Assembly: GCA_029931535.1 (NCBI GenBank) | Contig: JAQPZY010000514.1 | Location: 62,001-126,000 of the forward strand | Length of the DNA: 64,000 nucleotides | DNA from: Margaritifera margaritifera | Taxonomy: Eukaryota > Mollusca > Bivalvia > Unionida > Margaritiferidae | Reading direction: 5' to 3' | In this document: positions 10,493-22,034 of the stretch, piece after piece | How positions within the stretch are numbered: position 1 is the first letter of the stretch | How the letters are laid out: every line of letters starts with the position of its first letter | Notes under the pieces: model-generated | Databases searched by the model: none | Seen by the model: only the letters and a program-made list of their open reading frames with translations | Told to the model about the DNA's origin: nothing | Program-made: the position numbers and the translations under genes

Positions 10493-11557
10493 TCTGGGAA
10501 AAGCGTCTGCACAGCAGAGATGGATTCCTACCCACCCGTTAACTAACATAAAAGAACTTCGTTATGAAGCCCTTGCTCAGTTTTAATTAGGTTCAGCTAA
10601 TCAGCGCATGTCCATTATTATTAAGTGATTAAATGTCAAATTTTAAGTGATTTATCGCAATCTAATTTTGGATAACATCTACACAAGCATAGATTAATAT
10701 AAATAAAATCGAGCTTATATGTATACTATAATTCAGCATAAAAGTAAAATCTAACGTCGACAGAAATCGACTTGCTGAGACCAAAAATCCCCCCAAAATT
10801 ATACTTCAAATAAAATCATGTGTAGACAACATATAATATCAGTCACTATAGAGTGGATATGATCGCCTAAAGAGGACTGTAATACAATCAATATTTATGC
10901 ATCGTGTGTGTCCGTTATCAATCAATAGTGTCCTCACACAAACAGACAGGAAGAATTTTTGTTTTTGTTTTAGTAAGGTCTTTAAATAATACATATATGT
11001 GAACAAAGTATGCACTAATTTTGCCCTAGCGGTCTGAAAATAGTGGCACCGGAAGTACCTATAATCTTCCGCCATTATCTTCTGTTTTTTGTTGTTATTA
11101 TTGTTGAGCGCATAAGTTTGTGTAGAAAATATCATATATTATATTTTTGATCATTGGACATATTTACCTTTAAAAATCTGTTAAGATTTGTTGTTTTATT
11201 TCAAGGAGAAGATCAATAAATATTTCGTTGAAGCTCAGGAACATTAAACGGGCCAGGAACGCGCATGAGACACAGTGCGTCACATCTCGATGAAGTCATG
11301 CGACGTCGGTCATAACACACATTTCCAAAGCGCTTCAGTTGCTTTTAAGTTTGACATATTTCATATTACTTTACTAAATTAAGCATTATGGTACAATTTC
11401 ACAGACTTGTAATTTGGTTTTCCGCTCTCATTCAAAGCCACAAGCAAGCGATCACAACATATCTGGCCTTCCACAATTTTTAAAACTAGCCAGATATGAT
11501 TTTACAGTTGTCGCCATCCTGAAGCTACTTCCACTCATATGACTAAACCATAACTGA
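10493..11557. other. 3' flank of the channel gene
   Basis: Probably 3' UTR and downstream DNA. AATAAA signals at about 10702 and 10808 on the plus strand are plausible polyadenylation sites. A small inverted repeat (CATATCTGGC/GCCAGATATG) sits at 11458-11499. No other feature is seen. Confidence 0.5.
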
Positions 11558-11749
11558 AGCCCTAGGAGAGTGAATGTTTGGACTTCCGGCAAATGTATGA
11601 AATGTGAACACATTCATCCACACTATTACATTCGAGATGTTTCTCCTCCGCTCGAGATAAAAGCCCGAGATGTGGAGACTGCACCCAAAAGAAGATTCGA
11701 TGTTGTTTCGTGTTGTAAACCATCTGTAGAACCGAAGATAGTACAGTAA
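11558..11749 (+). CDS. Candidate coding exon, unrecognised
   Basis: An open stretch runs from after a TGA at 11555 to a TAA at 11747. It has cysteine pairs and a composition that looks protein-coding: GKCMKCEHIHPHYYIRDVSP and later FDVVSCCKPSVEPKIVQ. It lies 1.1 kb downstream of the K2P exon on the same strand, so it could be an alternative 3' exon or part of another gene. No strong splice acceptor is visible. It may equally be chance. Confidence 0.25.
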   Translation, partial: SPRRVNVWTSGKCMKCEHIHPHYYIRDVSPPLEIKARDVETAPKRRFDVVSCCKPSVEPKIVQ

Positions 11750-11979
11750 AACATCGTAACTCTACATATCTTCGACTTGATTTCGATTCATTAACATGAA
11801 CTTGCGGTCTACATTTTAGGAATTATCGAAGAAAGGTATTGACTTTTGTTTGACATGACTGTTACTTTCAGACTGATAGCTTATTATTGTTTCACTCTCG
11901 TACTGCCACACTAACTGCTTCCAAATCAGAGATTCTCATTACATTTATGTGGTATGATAGATGAAATACCTCACACACA

Positions 11980-12006
11980 CAGACACACACACAAGCACAC
12001 ACACAC

Positions 12007-12065
<59 letters not shown>
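11980..12065. repeat. (AC)n-(AT)n microsatellite
   Basis: ACAC with interruptions, then about 28 AT units. Confidence 0.95.
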
Positions 12066-12066
<1 letters not shown>

Positions 12067-12163
12067 CTACAAATATACACCAAACAGAGCAGAAAGTGCT
12101 ATCCCTTGCTCCTACAGGGGAATGCTTGATAACAGTAGTATTTTTTAATACGAATTAATAATA

Positions 12164-12340
12164 TTATCATACAGGTTAGCGAAATTTAATTCATACTCTA
12201 CGGTGATTCGAACCCGCATCCGCGCGTTGCATCATCCATCGCCTTGCCTGTAAGCACCAACCCCTATACCATCTCGGCCATGCAAACATCACCGAAAATA
12301 CAAAGTCGGTGGTATAGGCATTATCTAACCTGTATGATAA
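12164..12340 (-). mobile_element. Inverted-repeat element with a tRNA-like core
   Basis: The ends are a 16-bp perfect inverted repeat, TTATCATACAGGTTAG at 12164-12179 and its complement at 12325-12340. Between them the minus strand shows an A-box-like TGGCCGAGATGG and a perfect B-box-like GGGTTCGAATC about 60 bp apart, as in tRNA genes with a long variable arm or tRNA-derived SINEs. No clean cloverleaf was confirmed. Confidence 0.5.
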
Positions 12341-13519
12341 GGAAGTGTTTTTGTGTTGTGTGGAACATTAATTTCCATGATGAATTATTTGCTTGTATTG
12401 ATTTTATGGTTCTGAATTTCGCACTCTCGGGAGAGAAAATCATGAGAGAAACCGAAAATAGAAAACCAGAAATGACGGCTTTTGCTCTGGACAACTATGC
12501 AGGGGATAGGGGTTGCAATAAGAGCTCGCTTCGCACAGAGTGGACTTCATGGAAAGTTACTATAGCGTAATAATTTAGAGAATATAATGAGCTAGGATAA
12601 ACGTCGGAAAGCTTGTTGGACATATGTGTACTGACTGATATCGCGTGAAGTCATGGAAACGTGACGCATTGTGTCGTTCTTTGCCTGTGTTATGTTTCTG
12701 AGTTGCAATAAATATTTATTGATCTCAACATTTAATTATAAATAAGAGAACACATCTTTGAGAGTTTTAATGATGAATAAGTTCCATGAAAGCAAATAAT
12801 CTAAGATCAACGTTACGAACACTTACTCTTCGTTACACCGGAAATAGTGACAGCGATTATAAGCACCTCCAGTGCCGAGGTACATGAAAAACACAGACAG
12901 AATATGTTTACTTGTTCGCATCATCAAGGATATATTTGTTTGATGCGCAGCACCACTAAAATTTTTGTGAAACAATGATACATTCAAAAACACAATAAAA
13001 ACCGTAAGATACTTTTAAGTGATGATGATAATTTTTCAATTTTTTAATTTTAGGACTGATCCTTCCCCCGGCTTAATATTAATCGAGTGTACATTGTAAC
13101 ATAATCTTTTGTATTCGGATAACTTTTCTAGGCTGTATAAAATTTCACGCATTTCTTGCAGATGTATTTCTGCTTTGTTGTCTATTGATCTGTAAGGAAA
13201 CTGATCTGGACAGATATTTTATTCCAACGTAATAGAACCTGCTGTCTTTGTAGTTGTTACAACCATCGCTTAAAGCAAATATGACTAACTTGTCAATGTG
13301 TCTGACCTTCTGTGCCTTATTTATTTTGTGAGATTTAATTATAGTTTCCTTCAGCTGAGCTGTCGTCGTCTTTTTCTTGTAATATTGCATACACATTTGT
13401 CCAGAGATAATTGTGTTTTGATGGTCTCAGGAAATTCTTTGGTGGAGTATTTAAAATTGATTCCACCTATTCTGGCAGTCATGAATAAGTTTCCTCTTAG
13501 GGCTATTTCACCTACGGTA
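12341..13519. other. No gene seen
   Basis: AT-rich. The open stretches here have no recognisable motif and no convincing splice sites. Confidence 0.4.
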
Positions 13520-13727
13520 TATACTCGCGTATAATTCGAAACCAACTGCAAACTGCATAGACCCAGATCTGCCGTCGCATAATGCGCCGGCAGATCTGGG
13601 TCTATGCAGTTTGTAAGGACTAATCAGTAGAACAAACAACATAGACCCTGATATACCGGCGCATTATGCGACAGCAGATTAGGGTCTATATTTGTTTGCA
13701 TTTGTACTCGATTTATACGCGAGTATA
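13520..13727. mobile_element. Palindromic MITE with nested inverted repeats
   Basis: The outer inverted repeat is TATACTCGCGTATAA against TTTATACGCGAGTATA. Inside, a 25-bp perfect hairpin has arms at 13550-13574 and 13588-13612 with a 13-base loop TCGCATAATGCGC. A second, imperfect hairpin at about 13640-13692 carries the loop sequence in inverse. TA-rich flanks would fit a Tc1/mariner-like insertion, but the class is not proven. Confidence 0.7.
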
Positions 13728-15450
13728 GACGGTATCAACGTGCAATACTAATTATACAATCCTCGCAAACATCCTCAATAATTTTGTACTTTTGCTCATT
13801 TCCTGCTCACATTTTAATATGTAAAACTTCAAGTAAACGTTCAATAGCATTATCCGTTTTAGGTCTGTTCATCAGTCTTTTTATATGGCAAACTTCTCAA
13901 TACACAATATTTTCTGCTTCTTGAGTAGGTCTCTTAAAAGGTTTAATAGTTCAGACTAGCTGTATCTTTCGAATGGCGATCTTACGGTTCAACGTCGTTG
14001 AAAATTCATACTAATCGTCATTGTCACAATCATAAAATATGCACTCATTTAAATTTCTTTTGAATGACTCTCAAAGTCTTTCGGTCATGACTTTTTTTTC
14101 ACTTTGCTTTCGTATGCGTCTCATATCTTTTCTTGTTCAGAGAAACTTTCAGATTTTGTGTCTAGTTTGATTCAGAAAGGTTTCAAGTAATGAAGTATTC
14201 ATCCTTTTTTTATTGATTTAACTGGAAAGATTTTAATGTATAAAACAACAATTAAATCCTAATGTGCTTGTACCAGCTACAGGATATAAATTTCCATTGT
14301 GAATATGTTCATTTATTGTGCAAAAAAAAAAAAAGAAAGAGATAAAACAATTTTAATACTTTGCAAGTGTTCTAGCTCTATCATACGAATAGCCACGAAA
14401 AATGGATAAGTGTCCCAGCTCTCTCATATACATATCCATGAAAAGCAAGTAGATAGCTGTTGTGATTTAGAAAATTGCAATTTCTGGAAATGGTTTTGAT
14501 GTATTTATTTCAAAAAGATTGAACTGTTTTAAAAGTTACGAGTGAACCAAAACTCCCAACAGCTACATACTCACTCCCTTTATTGTTCACCTACAATGCA
14601 GAAGTCTCTTTCTACCAAACCTCTCACGTGGCTTTGTGAGATGTTTGACATGCGAGGATCTTGTAAATATGTATACAAGCAATTGTAACGCTCAAAATGG
14701 GGTTTCCTACAACTCGGGTAAAGTAGCTGATTGGTTGACAATGTTAGTCAGCGTTCTTAATCAAAATATAGATCACATCAATGCACACATTTCCTTGTAT
14801 GTTTATGTTTTGGAAGGACCACACAAAATATGTATATGCAACCTCTGTTTTCGCTTCTGCAGGAAATCTTGCAAATCGTCAGGCTGTAACACTAACTCAC
14901 TATATATACAAGCTGCATGCATTGCCAACTTTTGTAACAATACATTCTGCGACCTCTAAGGTGTATTATACATATGTTTACATTATCGCTGATGCTCAAT
15001 AGTGCAGATGAACTTTACGGCACAGGTATTGTTTTTTTAGGACAAAAGAGAAAAAGAAGGAAACACTATGAGCGACACCCATCGGTAACAATCATTTGTA
15101 CAGACCTTTACCAGATTCTTGCTCGGAGTGCATCTCTGAGTAATGAGTAAGTCTGGTTGAACAAAACTGTCAGTGCAGTAGAACGTACCATCTCTTTAAT
15201 ATAAAGAATTTCGATGTTAGACACCGGACTTGACATCAATTGGAGGTAATTAAATCAGGTCATTTGGGTAATCATCCCTGATGGTTTGCACTTAAACACG
15301 TAAAGATTATTTGTCGAGTATCGAACCCCATTAATCCTAGTTTGCACAATACCTATATAATAATATTTTCTCTATCAATATTGTGAAAATATTTATCACC
15401 ATTTAAGAGTTCAAATATCGCAGTTTATGATCGAATTTTGAAAAATATGT
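13728..15450. other. No gene seen
   Basis: AT-rich DNA. The open frame around 14636-14959 has no motif and is probably chance. Confidence 0.4.
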
Positions 15451-15451
15451 A

Positions 15452-15508
15452 ATCTCTCTCTCTCTCTCTCTCTCTCTCACTCACTCACACACACACACAC
15501 ACACACAA
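15452..15508. repeat. (TC)n-(AC)n microsatellite
   Basis: Compound dinucleotide repeat. Confidence 0.95.
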
Positions 15509-15658
15509 TCACACACGTAAATAACGGCACAAATAAACTTACTCACAAGCGAATACAGATGACATTTTAAAAGAATTCTTGGAAAACAATTCTATAATAC
15601 ATGTTATATTTTTTATTAACTTCATTCAAAGCACAAGGAATGAGCAACTAAACTAATG

Positions 15659-15755
15659 TCAGTAATAGGCAGGTTTCAGAGCCAGCCAAGGTGGGCCGGG
15701 GTACTGTTGTGGTACAGGATAATGTGGTGCCGGCGAGGAGGAGAGAGGTTGACCC
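15659..15755 (-). CDS. Last exon of an unrecognised host gene
   Basis: On the minus strand a good acceptor (GATGAATTTCAG) precedes 97 bp of coding sequence ending in TGA. It encodes a proline/tyrosine-rich tail (SSSPAPHYPVPQQYPGPPW, ending KPAYY). The first base completes a codon left open by the exon at 18144-18252, giving Trp-Gly at the junction. An AATAAA on the minus strand at 15612-15617, about 45 bp past the stop, fits the transcript end. The exon is a GC-rich island in AT-rich DNA. The protein family is not recognised; P/Y-rich tails like this occur in many membrane adaptor proteins, which is only a hint. Confidence 0.6.
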
Positions 15756-15785
15756 CTGAAATTCATCGAACGAAATAAATAATCA

Positions 15786-15836
<51 letters not shown>

Positions 15837-15850
15837 AATAATAATAATAG
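15786..15850. repeat. (TAA)n microsatellite
   Basis: About 20 trinucleotide units with one interruption, in the intron just upstream of the last exon of the host gene. Confidence 0.95.
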
Positions 15851-15957
15851 ATTTTACACCTCATTTCCTTTGTTTTCTTTGATTCAAAGAAACTTAATTA
15901 AATCAAGAGTTACTTCTGTCGATCGTTGGACTGTTAATGTTGATTAATTTAATGAAT

Positions 15958-16772
15958 TGTTATGTATGATGTTTATATAATATTATAGATATTTTAGGAA
16001 ATTATAAATGTTTCTTGACTTTAATATTTGCTTCAGCTTTGGTCTTGTTTACCAGAAAAACATATTTAACTAGTGTCCTTGAATTAGGTTGTTTACTTCA
16101 GATTTGAGCTAAAGGATAATTTTGATCAACAGAATGTTGACCATATTTTAGGTCAAGGTTGATTTTGTTTACAGATAAAACTGGAAAAACCTTAGGAGTT
16201 ACCTGTCAATCGTCACACGTGCATTTATTATTCTAGAACATTCTGTCATGTGACCAATCTTTATATATACCATGTTTAGTGGACAGTTTTTCAGTTTCGA
16301 CATTACTATCAGTCTTGTAAAGAACTATTACAGTTGTGGAAAGTCATTCCAAATTCTAAGAGAGGAATTATTTTAAATATTCATTGGATTATAACAGTGC
16401 TCATAAACTTTTGGATTTTGGATTTTGAATTGATGATTTTGGAATTTATGTGAACTTATTCAGAGATATTTTGGAGTACTTCATTTTTACATCAGCACAT
16501 TAAAGACTACTAGTACATCAGGACTTTGGAGACCATTGGCACATCATAACATTCAAGGACACAGCCGTGAATTCGGAACATTCTATATTTAGGACTTGTG
16601 ATTAGAACAATCATTCTTATTGGATTATTTGGATATTAATACACATTACTGTAAGTGACTTTTTGATTTTTCGTTTTAATTATCTAGAAATAAATTGCTT
16701 GTTGATTTTTACTTGATTTGTTGGTTTCACTTTCTAATTGTTACATTTTTCTTAGACCATAAAGTCGTAACA
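15958..16772 (+). mobile_element. Solo LTR of the Gmr1-like family
   Basis: This 815-bp sequence is the reverse complement of the LTRs at 355-1164 and 6213-7022, with TGTTA/TAACA ends. It is flanked by a perfect 4-bp duplication, GAAT at 15954-15957 and 16773-16776. CCAAT (about 16254), TATA (16261-16270) and AATAAA (16689-16694) follow in promoter-to-poly(A) order. It is a relic of LTR-LTR recombination and lies in an intron of the minus-strand host gene, in antisense to it. Confidence 0.93.
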
Positions 16773-17235
16773 GAATAATATATTTTTTACAAGGCATGCT
16801 TGCTCTCGATTTATTTTACCTACCACGAAAGTATCATACAATGGAGAAAACAAAGAGGCAGGTCAATAAAATGGCATAATACCTACAGCATAAAATTTAC
16901 AGCACAATTTACCCTCTATGCGGCTAACGTTGTCCTACACGAAGTTATACATTTCCGCATTGCTCTCGCTCTCTTAATCTATTTGATCTCTCATATACGC
17001 CTTTTAATGTGTGGACTCTATAAAAACCTACGTGTATTTGCTGATACTACAGTCTTTCCTTTTCTATTCTCTCAGCTGGAACTAGTACATAGGTAGGTGA
17101 TCGATTGATTGTTGACATGTTATCTAAACTTTTTACTACAGCATAAGTCTCCTAACCAGTTATCGAATGATTTTTGATCGCTTTGTGTTCCTAACTATGT
17201 TTTGCATTAGGACAAAATATTTTAACCTTTGCGGA
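16773..17235. other. Intronic, no feature seen
   Basis: Between the solo LTR and the AAGAAC tract. The open frame at 16800-17096 has no motif. Confidence 0.4.
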
Positions 17236-18010
17236 GAAACTGAATCAGAAGAAAAAGAAAGAACATGATCAAAAACAGAAGAACAAGAATACCGACAAGA
17301 CCAAAACTTAAAGAGCAGGAACAATAAACGTGAATGAAAAACAAATACGAAAACTAAAAACAAACAGTACAGAAAAAAGAATAACAAGAACGGCAAGAAC
17401 AAAAACAACAAGATGAAGAATAAGAACATGAAAAAAGGAACAGGACCAAGAAGAACAAGACTAAAATTAACAAGAACCAGGACAACAATAACTAGATCAA
17501 CACATCAACAATAATAAGAACAGCAAGAAGACCAAGGTCATAAAAAGCAAAAACAAAAATAACAAGGAAAAGAACAAGAAGAACAAAAACAAAACAACAA
17601 GAACAAGACCAGAAGAAAAAAAAAGCGCAAAGAAGAACAACAAGAACAAAAGAACAAAAAAAAACGAGATAAGCAAGAACAAGAACAACAAGAACAAAAA
17701 AAAATAAAAAAAATAACAAGAACAAGAACAAGAAGAAATAGCAAAACCAAGAACAGTAAGAACAAAAATAAGAGCAACAAAACAAAAGCGACAAGAACAA
17801 GAGCAAAACTAAGTAAAATAGGAACAAATGCAAGAACGAGAATAACAAGAAGAAAAATAACAAAACGAACAAGAACAAACAAAGAAAAGAAAGAAATATA
17901 TAAAGAACAAGATTAAGTAGAGCAAAGAAAAGAATATAAACAAAAACAAGAATAAGGAAAATAACATCAAGAACAAGAAAAACACGTTAAAGAGAGAACA
18001 CGGAAACAGA
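17236..18010. repeat. AAGAAC-type purine-rich low-complexity tract
   Basis: About 770 bp are built from degenerate AAGAAC, AACAAG and AAAAAC units, nearly free of T on the plus strand. It creates long spurious Phe/Leu-rich frames on the minus strand. It lies in the intron between exons 15659-15755 and 18144-18252. Confidence 0.85.
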
Positions 18011-18143
18011 GCAGGAGAAACTATATATACAATATTTCAACCGACGGAAATTCCAGTAGACAGTACCTTAAAAAAGATAAAAGAAGATGACTAGCATCCG
18101 GATAATCGACATTTTCTTATAAGTGTAGATGAAGGATACGCAC

Positions 18144-18252
18144 CAAGAGGATCTGTATGGACGAAATGTTCTGAGATATCTTGGTTCCGAATCATACCAA
18201 GGGCCAGGTTGAGGTTTATCATCAATCTCCTCCACTACTGGTCCAACGTTCT
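18144..18252 (-). CDS. Internal exon of the unrecognised host gene
   Basis: This 109-bp exon has a pyrimidine-rich acceptor (long T-run, then TTGTTGTAG) and the donor CTTG/GTGCGT. It encodes NVGPVVEEIDDKPQPGPWYD and then SEPRYLRTFRPYRSS. It enters after one base of a Glu codon and leaves after two bases of a Trp codon; both fit the neighbouring exons. Acidic and proline-rich, probably cytoplasmic or disordered. No family recognised. Confidence 0.55.
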
Positions 18253-18270
18253 CTACAACAAAATGCAACA

Positions 18271-18298
18271 AAAAAAAAAAAAAAAAAAAAAAAATTAA
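18271..18298. repeat. Poly(A) tract
   Basis: A run of A on the plus strand; on the minus strand it forms the T-rich part before the exon's acceptor. Confidence 0.9.
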
Positions 18299-19360
18299 AA
18301 AACATTATAATAATATGTGAATTGTGTTCATCATGCATCTTTTCAGTTGATCAAAGCAGATGTTCAAGACCATTCGAAGAACAAAGTATATTTACCCATG
18401 AGAAAAATGTATTTTTATGATACGCATGACTCTTCAGACCCTCACCACCACTTTCGTCACATGGTTACAAGTTTTAGTTAAAATGGGTGTAGAACTTGGA
18501 AGGGATGATGGTGGTAAGTTTTATGCTAATCTGCTTTTTTGTAGCAAAACGATACAGTAAGACGTAAACAATTTGGATTCTGAGCATCAATTTCTCTTAC
18601 TTATTCAGTCCGCAACTGTGTTCTTCAGACCTGCATTTCGTTCATTTCATGATATTCTTAAATAAGAATACGTCTTGGCATTTGAACGAATGCACTTGTT
18701 TTTACAACGTAAAGATTTTTTTCTCTGTAGCTGCGGCAGGAACAGGAACGTAAATTTCTTGGGGGATGGAGGTTGGGAGTGATGTGGGGTGTTAAAGTTG
18801 AAATCGGTAAATTACTTAGGTTCTGCATTCATAAATAATCAAGAATAGTGGTTTAGAAAGTATTGATATAAAAAGTTCTTATAAGATGCAAAAGTCATAG
18901 AGATCCATCCGCGACTGATTTCTAACATCACCCGACTACGAATGCAGTCAAATTGATTGACAACCTGCCGTTGACAAATATTAAGTACAACTTTAAGCAA
19001 GTAAAAACAATATATCAATAAAACAATCTATAATGCTCATTTTATTCATTTTTTTTATTTTTTTATTTTTTTTAAATATCTACAATCAAATATCATGTAG
19101 ATTCTTTACAGCAGGTACGTTTATGATTGTGTTTCTTGTCTCGTTTGTGTAATTATCCATTGTAGCTTTGTGCCCGTGCGAAAAGGTCGATTCCTAGAGC
19201 GCTTGGGGTGGTTTCACGCCAGTTTTGCACTGTTATTTGTAAATGATTCTTTTGTTGTAAATCCTTCATCGGGGCAACCAAAGTCCGAAAAAACTTAAAT
19301 TTTTAAACTGAACAAGGTAATCAATGCACCACTGTATACACTAATATAATAAGCACGACC
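18299..19360. other. Intronic, no feature seen
   Basis: AT-rich DNA between the two upstream exons of the minus-strand host gene. A T-rich stretch lies near 19040-19075. Confidence 0.4.
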
Positions 19361-19605
19361 TCCTTGGCATGTAGAGCATTTGAATTCCACGCAATACAAA
19401 AAATTGATCTCCTTGGCATGTAGAGCATTTGAATTCCACGCAATAAAAAAATTTGATCTCCTTGGCATGTAGAGCATTTGAATTCCACGCAATACAAAAT
19501 TTGACCTCCTTGGCATGTAGAGCATTTGAATTCCACGCAATACAAACATGTGGCCTTCTTGGCATGTAGAGCATTTGAATTCCACGCAATACAAAAAAAT
19601 AAGAT
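19361..19605. repeat. 49-bp tandem array, 5 units
   Basis: Five units share TTGGCATGTAGAGCATTTGA followed by ATTCCACGCAATA. Differences are mainly in the A-run at the unit end. The period is not a multiple of three, so it gives repeated open frames in all three minus-strand phases, none of them credible. Confidence 0.93.
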
Positions 19606-19732
19606 GTAAGAATTGGAATTTCTTCACGAGTTGTAATGCTGTTGTTATTCTTATAACTTTGTTGCTGTTTTTTGGCGTGACTACTGTTTTCAAACTATGA
19701 ACACATATTTTGTTACTATCAGATTTGATTAC

Positions 19733-19785
19733 CTGCATGAGCGTTGTTTTTTCCGCTTTGTGCTGGGGTCACTAACTTTTCCGGC
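19733..19785 (-). CDS. Upstream small exon of the unrecognised host gene
   Basis: This 53-bp exon is bounded by acceptor TTTGTTTTACAG and donor CATGCAG/GTAATC. In the frame that joins the exon at 18144-18252 it reads PEKLVTPAQSGKNNAHA and ends with the first base of the Glu codon. A second frame is also open, so the phase rests on the junction alone. More exons must exist upstream and were not found. Confidence 0.45.
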
Positions 19786-20464
19786 CTGTAAAACAAATAT
19801 GCAAATATAACTTAATATGGTTCGTCTAAAGTTGAATCGCTTAAGATAATATGAAAATTTTAATATATGTACGGATGTACGTACATGGTTTAACGGACAA
19901 ATCAGCACAATCCTGGCTAGGTAGTGCCATTTAGAGGTTAGGTTGTAAAAATGAAAGGGTAAATAAATTTATAAGATCTTTAGGAAGATAAACCCTTCAA
20001 AAGTCGTAAAAAAAAGATGTACTCCTATAAGATAAAAGATAATGATGTTAACATTCTTTAAAATGCGTGCACAATAAAAGATAAACTTAAGATTAAAAGG
20101 TAAAAGAATAAGATATGGCAGAATAGTGTATAATCAAAGCAAACCATAGATATGAATGAAAAAGTATGTATCATACTGAACTTGATATTGTAACAACCAA
20201 GATTATTCCGATTTTATGGTATTGCAATAACAGTTACCTCCTCTGGAATATTTGATAGCATCTGGGAAAACGCGCGGTAGCGTCACAAAATGTTTTCAGA
20301 AACAAGTGTTACCATCATAAAAGTGAAGAAATAAAAATAATGGACGAAAAAAAAGTGCATATATTTGCATAGTATTCTTCATTTCTCTTAGTTATAACTT
20401 ATTTTCATGACAAAACGCATTCCTGTCTTTGAATTTTAATACTAGGTATCTTTCTTTTCTTCAC

Positions 20465-20628
20465 TACCTCATATATCTCTTTCCTGTCATATTAAAGTCA
20501 AAGTCTTTAAGGAAAAGTCATGCTGTGCTGATGGTTACAAGGTAATTACCTCATATATCTCTTTCCTGTCACATTAAAGTCAAAGTCTCTAAGGCAAAGT
20601 CATGCTGTGCTGATGGTTACAAGATAAC
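20465..20628. repeat. 82-bp tandem duplication
   Basis: Two adjacent copies start at 20465 and 20547 with TACCTCATATATCTCTTTCC and end GATGGTTACAAG. Only a few substitutions separate them. Confidence 0.9.
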
Positions 20629-20647
20629 TGAGCATCCTCTTTGACAC

Positions 20648-20650
<3 letters not shown>

Positions 20651-20679
<29 letters not shown>

Positions 20680-20683
20680 GTTT
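20651..20683. repeat. Poly(T) tract
   Basis: About 30 T on the plus strand. Confidence 0.9.
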
Positions 20684-22034
20684 TGGTTTATAGTGGTGAG
20701 TCCTTTTCACTGAATGAACACTAAGGCTTTTACTAACATGACAAGTAAAACATGCCGCACCTACTGGTCTGGAAGTGGAAACGACTAAAATATAACCTAC
20801 CAATAGACTCCATCGTCGCAGGACGATCACGTGACTATGTGATTGCAAACGCTAAACCAGCCTCAAGGGTTGCGCACTGGCAGTCGGGCCAAGTCAGGTA
20901 CAAAAGATAAAGGTTAAGAAAGGAAGTAATGGCTCATGATCTTCGTTATATGCTCAAAAAGCAGTACGAAAATGTGTCATTCTAGCGATAGGGCTTGCAA
21001 TTACACGACAAAATGTTTCCTTATCATAATATATGTTAAAGGATAGTGGGAAACATAAAAGGATATAAACACTGGTGCATATCATATCGTCAGGTTCAAA
21101 AGCATCGCGGGTAGAAATGATAGCGTATCGGGTCCCGACAGTAAATAGCACTTGGGAGAAATTTCATTAATATAAATCAAAATTATTTAGATTTTTAAAG
21201 ATGATAGTGTTGTATAATAATTGGCTTTACTTTACCATTATTAAATCTAGTCATGATAGGGATTTTCCGACGATGGCTATTTTTATTTATGTTGAACATA
21301 CAAGTATATGTAAATTCATATATTTGTACGTAATTGATACTCCACATACGGTAAAACTCCTTTTATGGTAAACAGTATAACAAAGGAACGGACGACAATA
21401 TTTCGGATATGACTAATTTCTGCTTACTTAGCCTGCACCTAATATATTTTGCGTGCATCAGATTTGATAAATAAATTGAAAGAAAACCAAACGTTCACCG
21501 GCTACGGGGATTGCCACCTATATGACATAAGAGGACGAGATGAAAGTGAAAACAAGAAAAAGTTATCTCCCGTCACTATTAAAGGTTATTTATAGTATTA
21601 GAATCAACATAGTGTATTCAAGTACGAATATTATGCTTATGGTGTTTACAAATTTATAATTTTTGAGTATTGTAAATCATAAAATTATAAATTAAATATT
21701 AGATAACACATACATGCATATTAATTACAAAAAATGATTCCCTATAATAACTTCTGTTCTTATTTGCATCATAAACATTCTTAGCCAAACCATTTTTTTT
21801 ATTCTTAGTGTTCAACACATTTTAATATATTCGAACTATTCCATAGAAAAATCAATTAATAAAATTCAAAGATTTTTTTTTTAAAGAGGACCTACTAAAT
21901 TTAAATGAAACTCATCTTCAATTTCTCTCATATTACGTACAAACAAAATATAACATGGTTTCCATATATACCAGCATCAAATCTTACTGTATGAGATGAC
22001 AATGCTATGAATAGTATAAGACGGAGATCGGGGG

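Larger units (their letters stand above)
19786..22025. other. Intergenic or intronic, two small repeats
   Basis: No convincing coding region. It holds an 82-bp direct duplication (20465-20628) and a poly(T) run. An open frame at 20600-20848 has a hydrophobic start but lacks an ATG. Confidence 0.4.

Noticed and set aside
11892..12158. Frames rich in IYIYIY and THTHTH
   Set aside because: Translation of (AT)n and (AC)n microsatellites; the same holds at 32.7, 33.3, 56.5, 57.1 and 58.6 kb.
14636..15002. Cysteine-containing 107-residue frame
   Set aside because: No recognisable domain, no splice signals, and AT-rich codons like surrounding non-coding DNA.
17160..17882. Long Phe/Leu-rich minus-strand frames resembling membrane proteins
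   Set aside because: They are the reverse complement of the AAGAAC low-complexity tract and occur in several frames at once.
19295..19738. 147-residue minus-strand frame with repeated FKCSTC and LYMP units
   Set aside because: It is the 49-bp tandem array read in changing phases; no start context or homology, and the period is not a multiple of three.
20600..20848. Frame with a signal-peptide-like start near 20.8 kb, considered as exon 1 of the minus-strand host gene
   Set aside because: It begins at TTG after an in-frame stop, has no ATG, and its C-terminal half is a poly(T) run in reverse.
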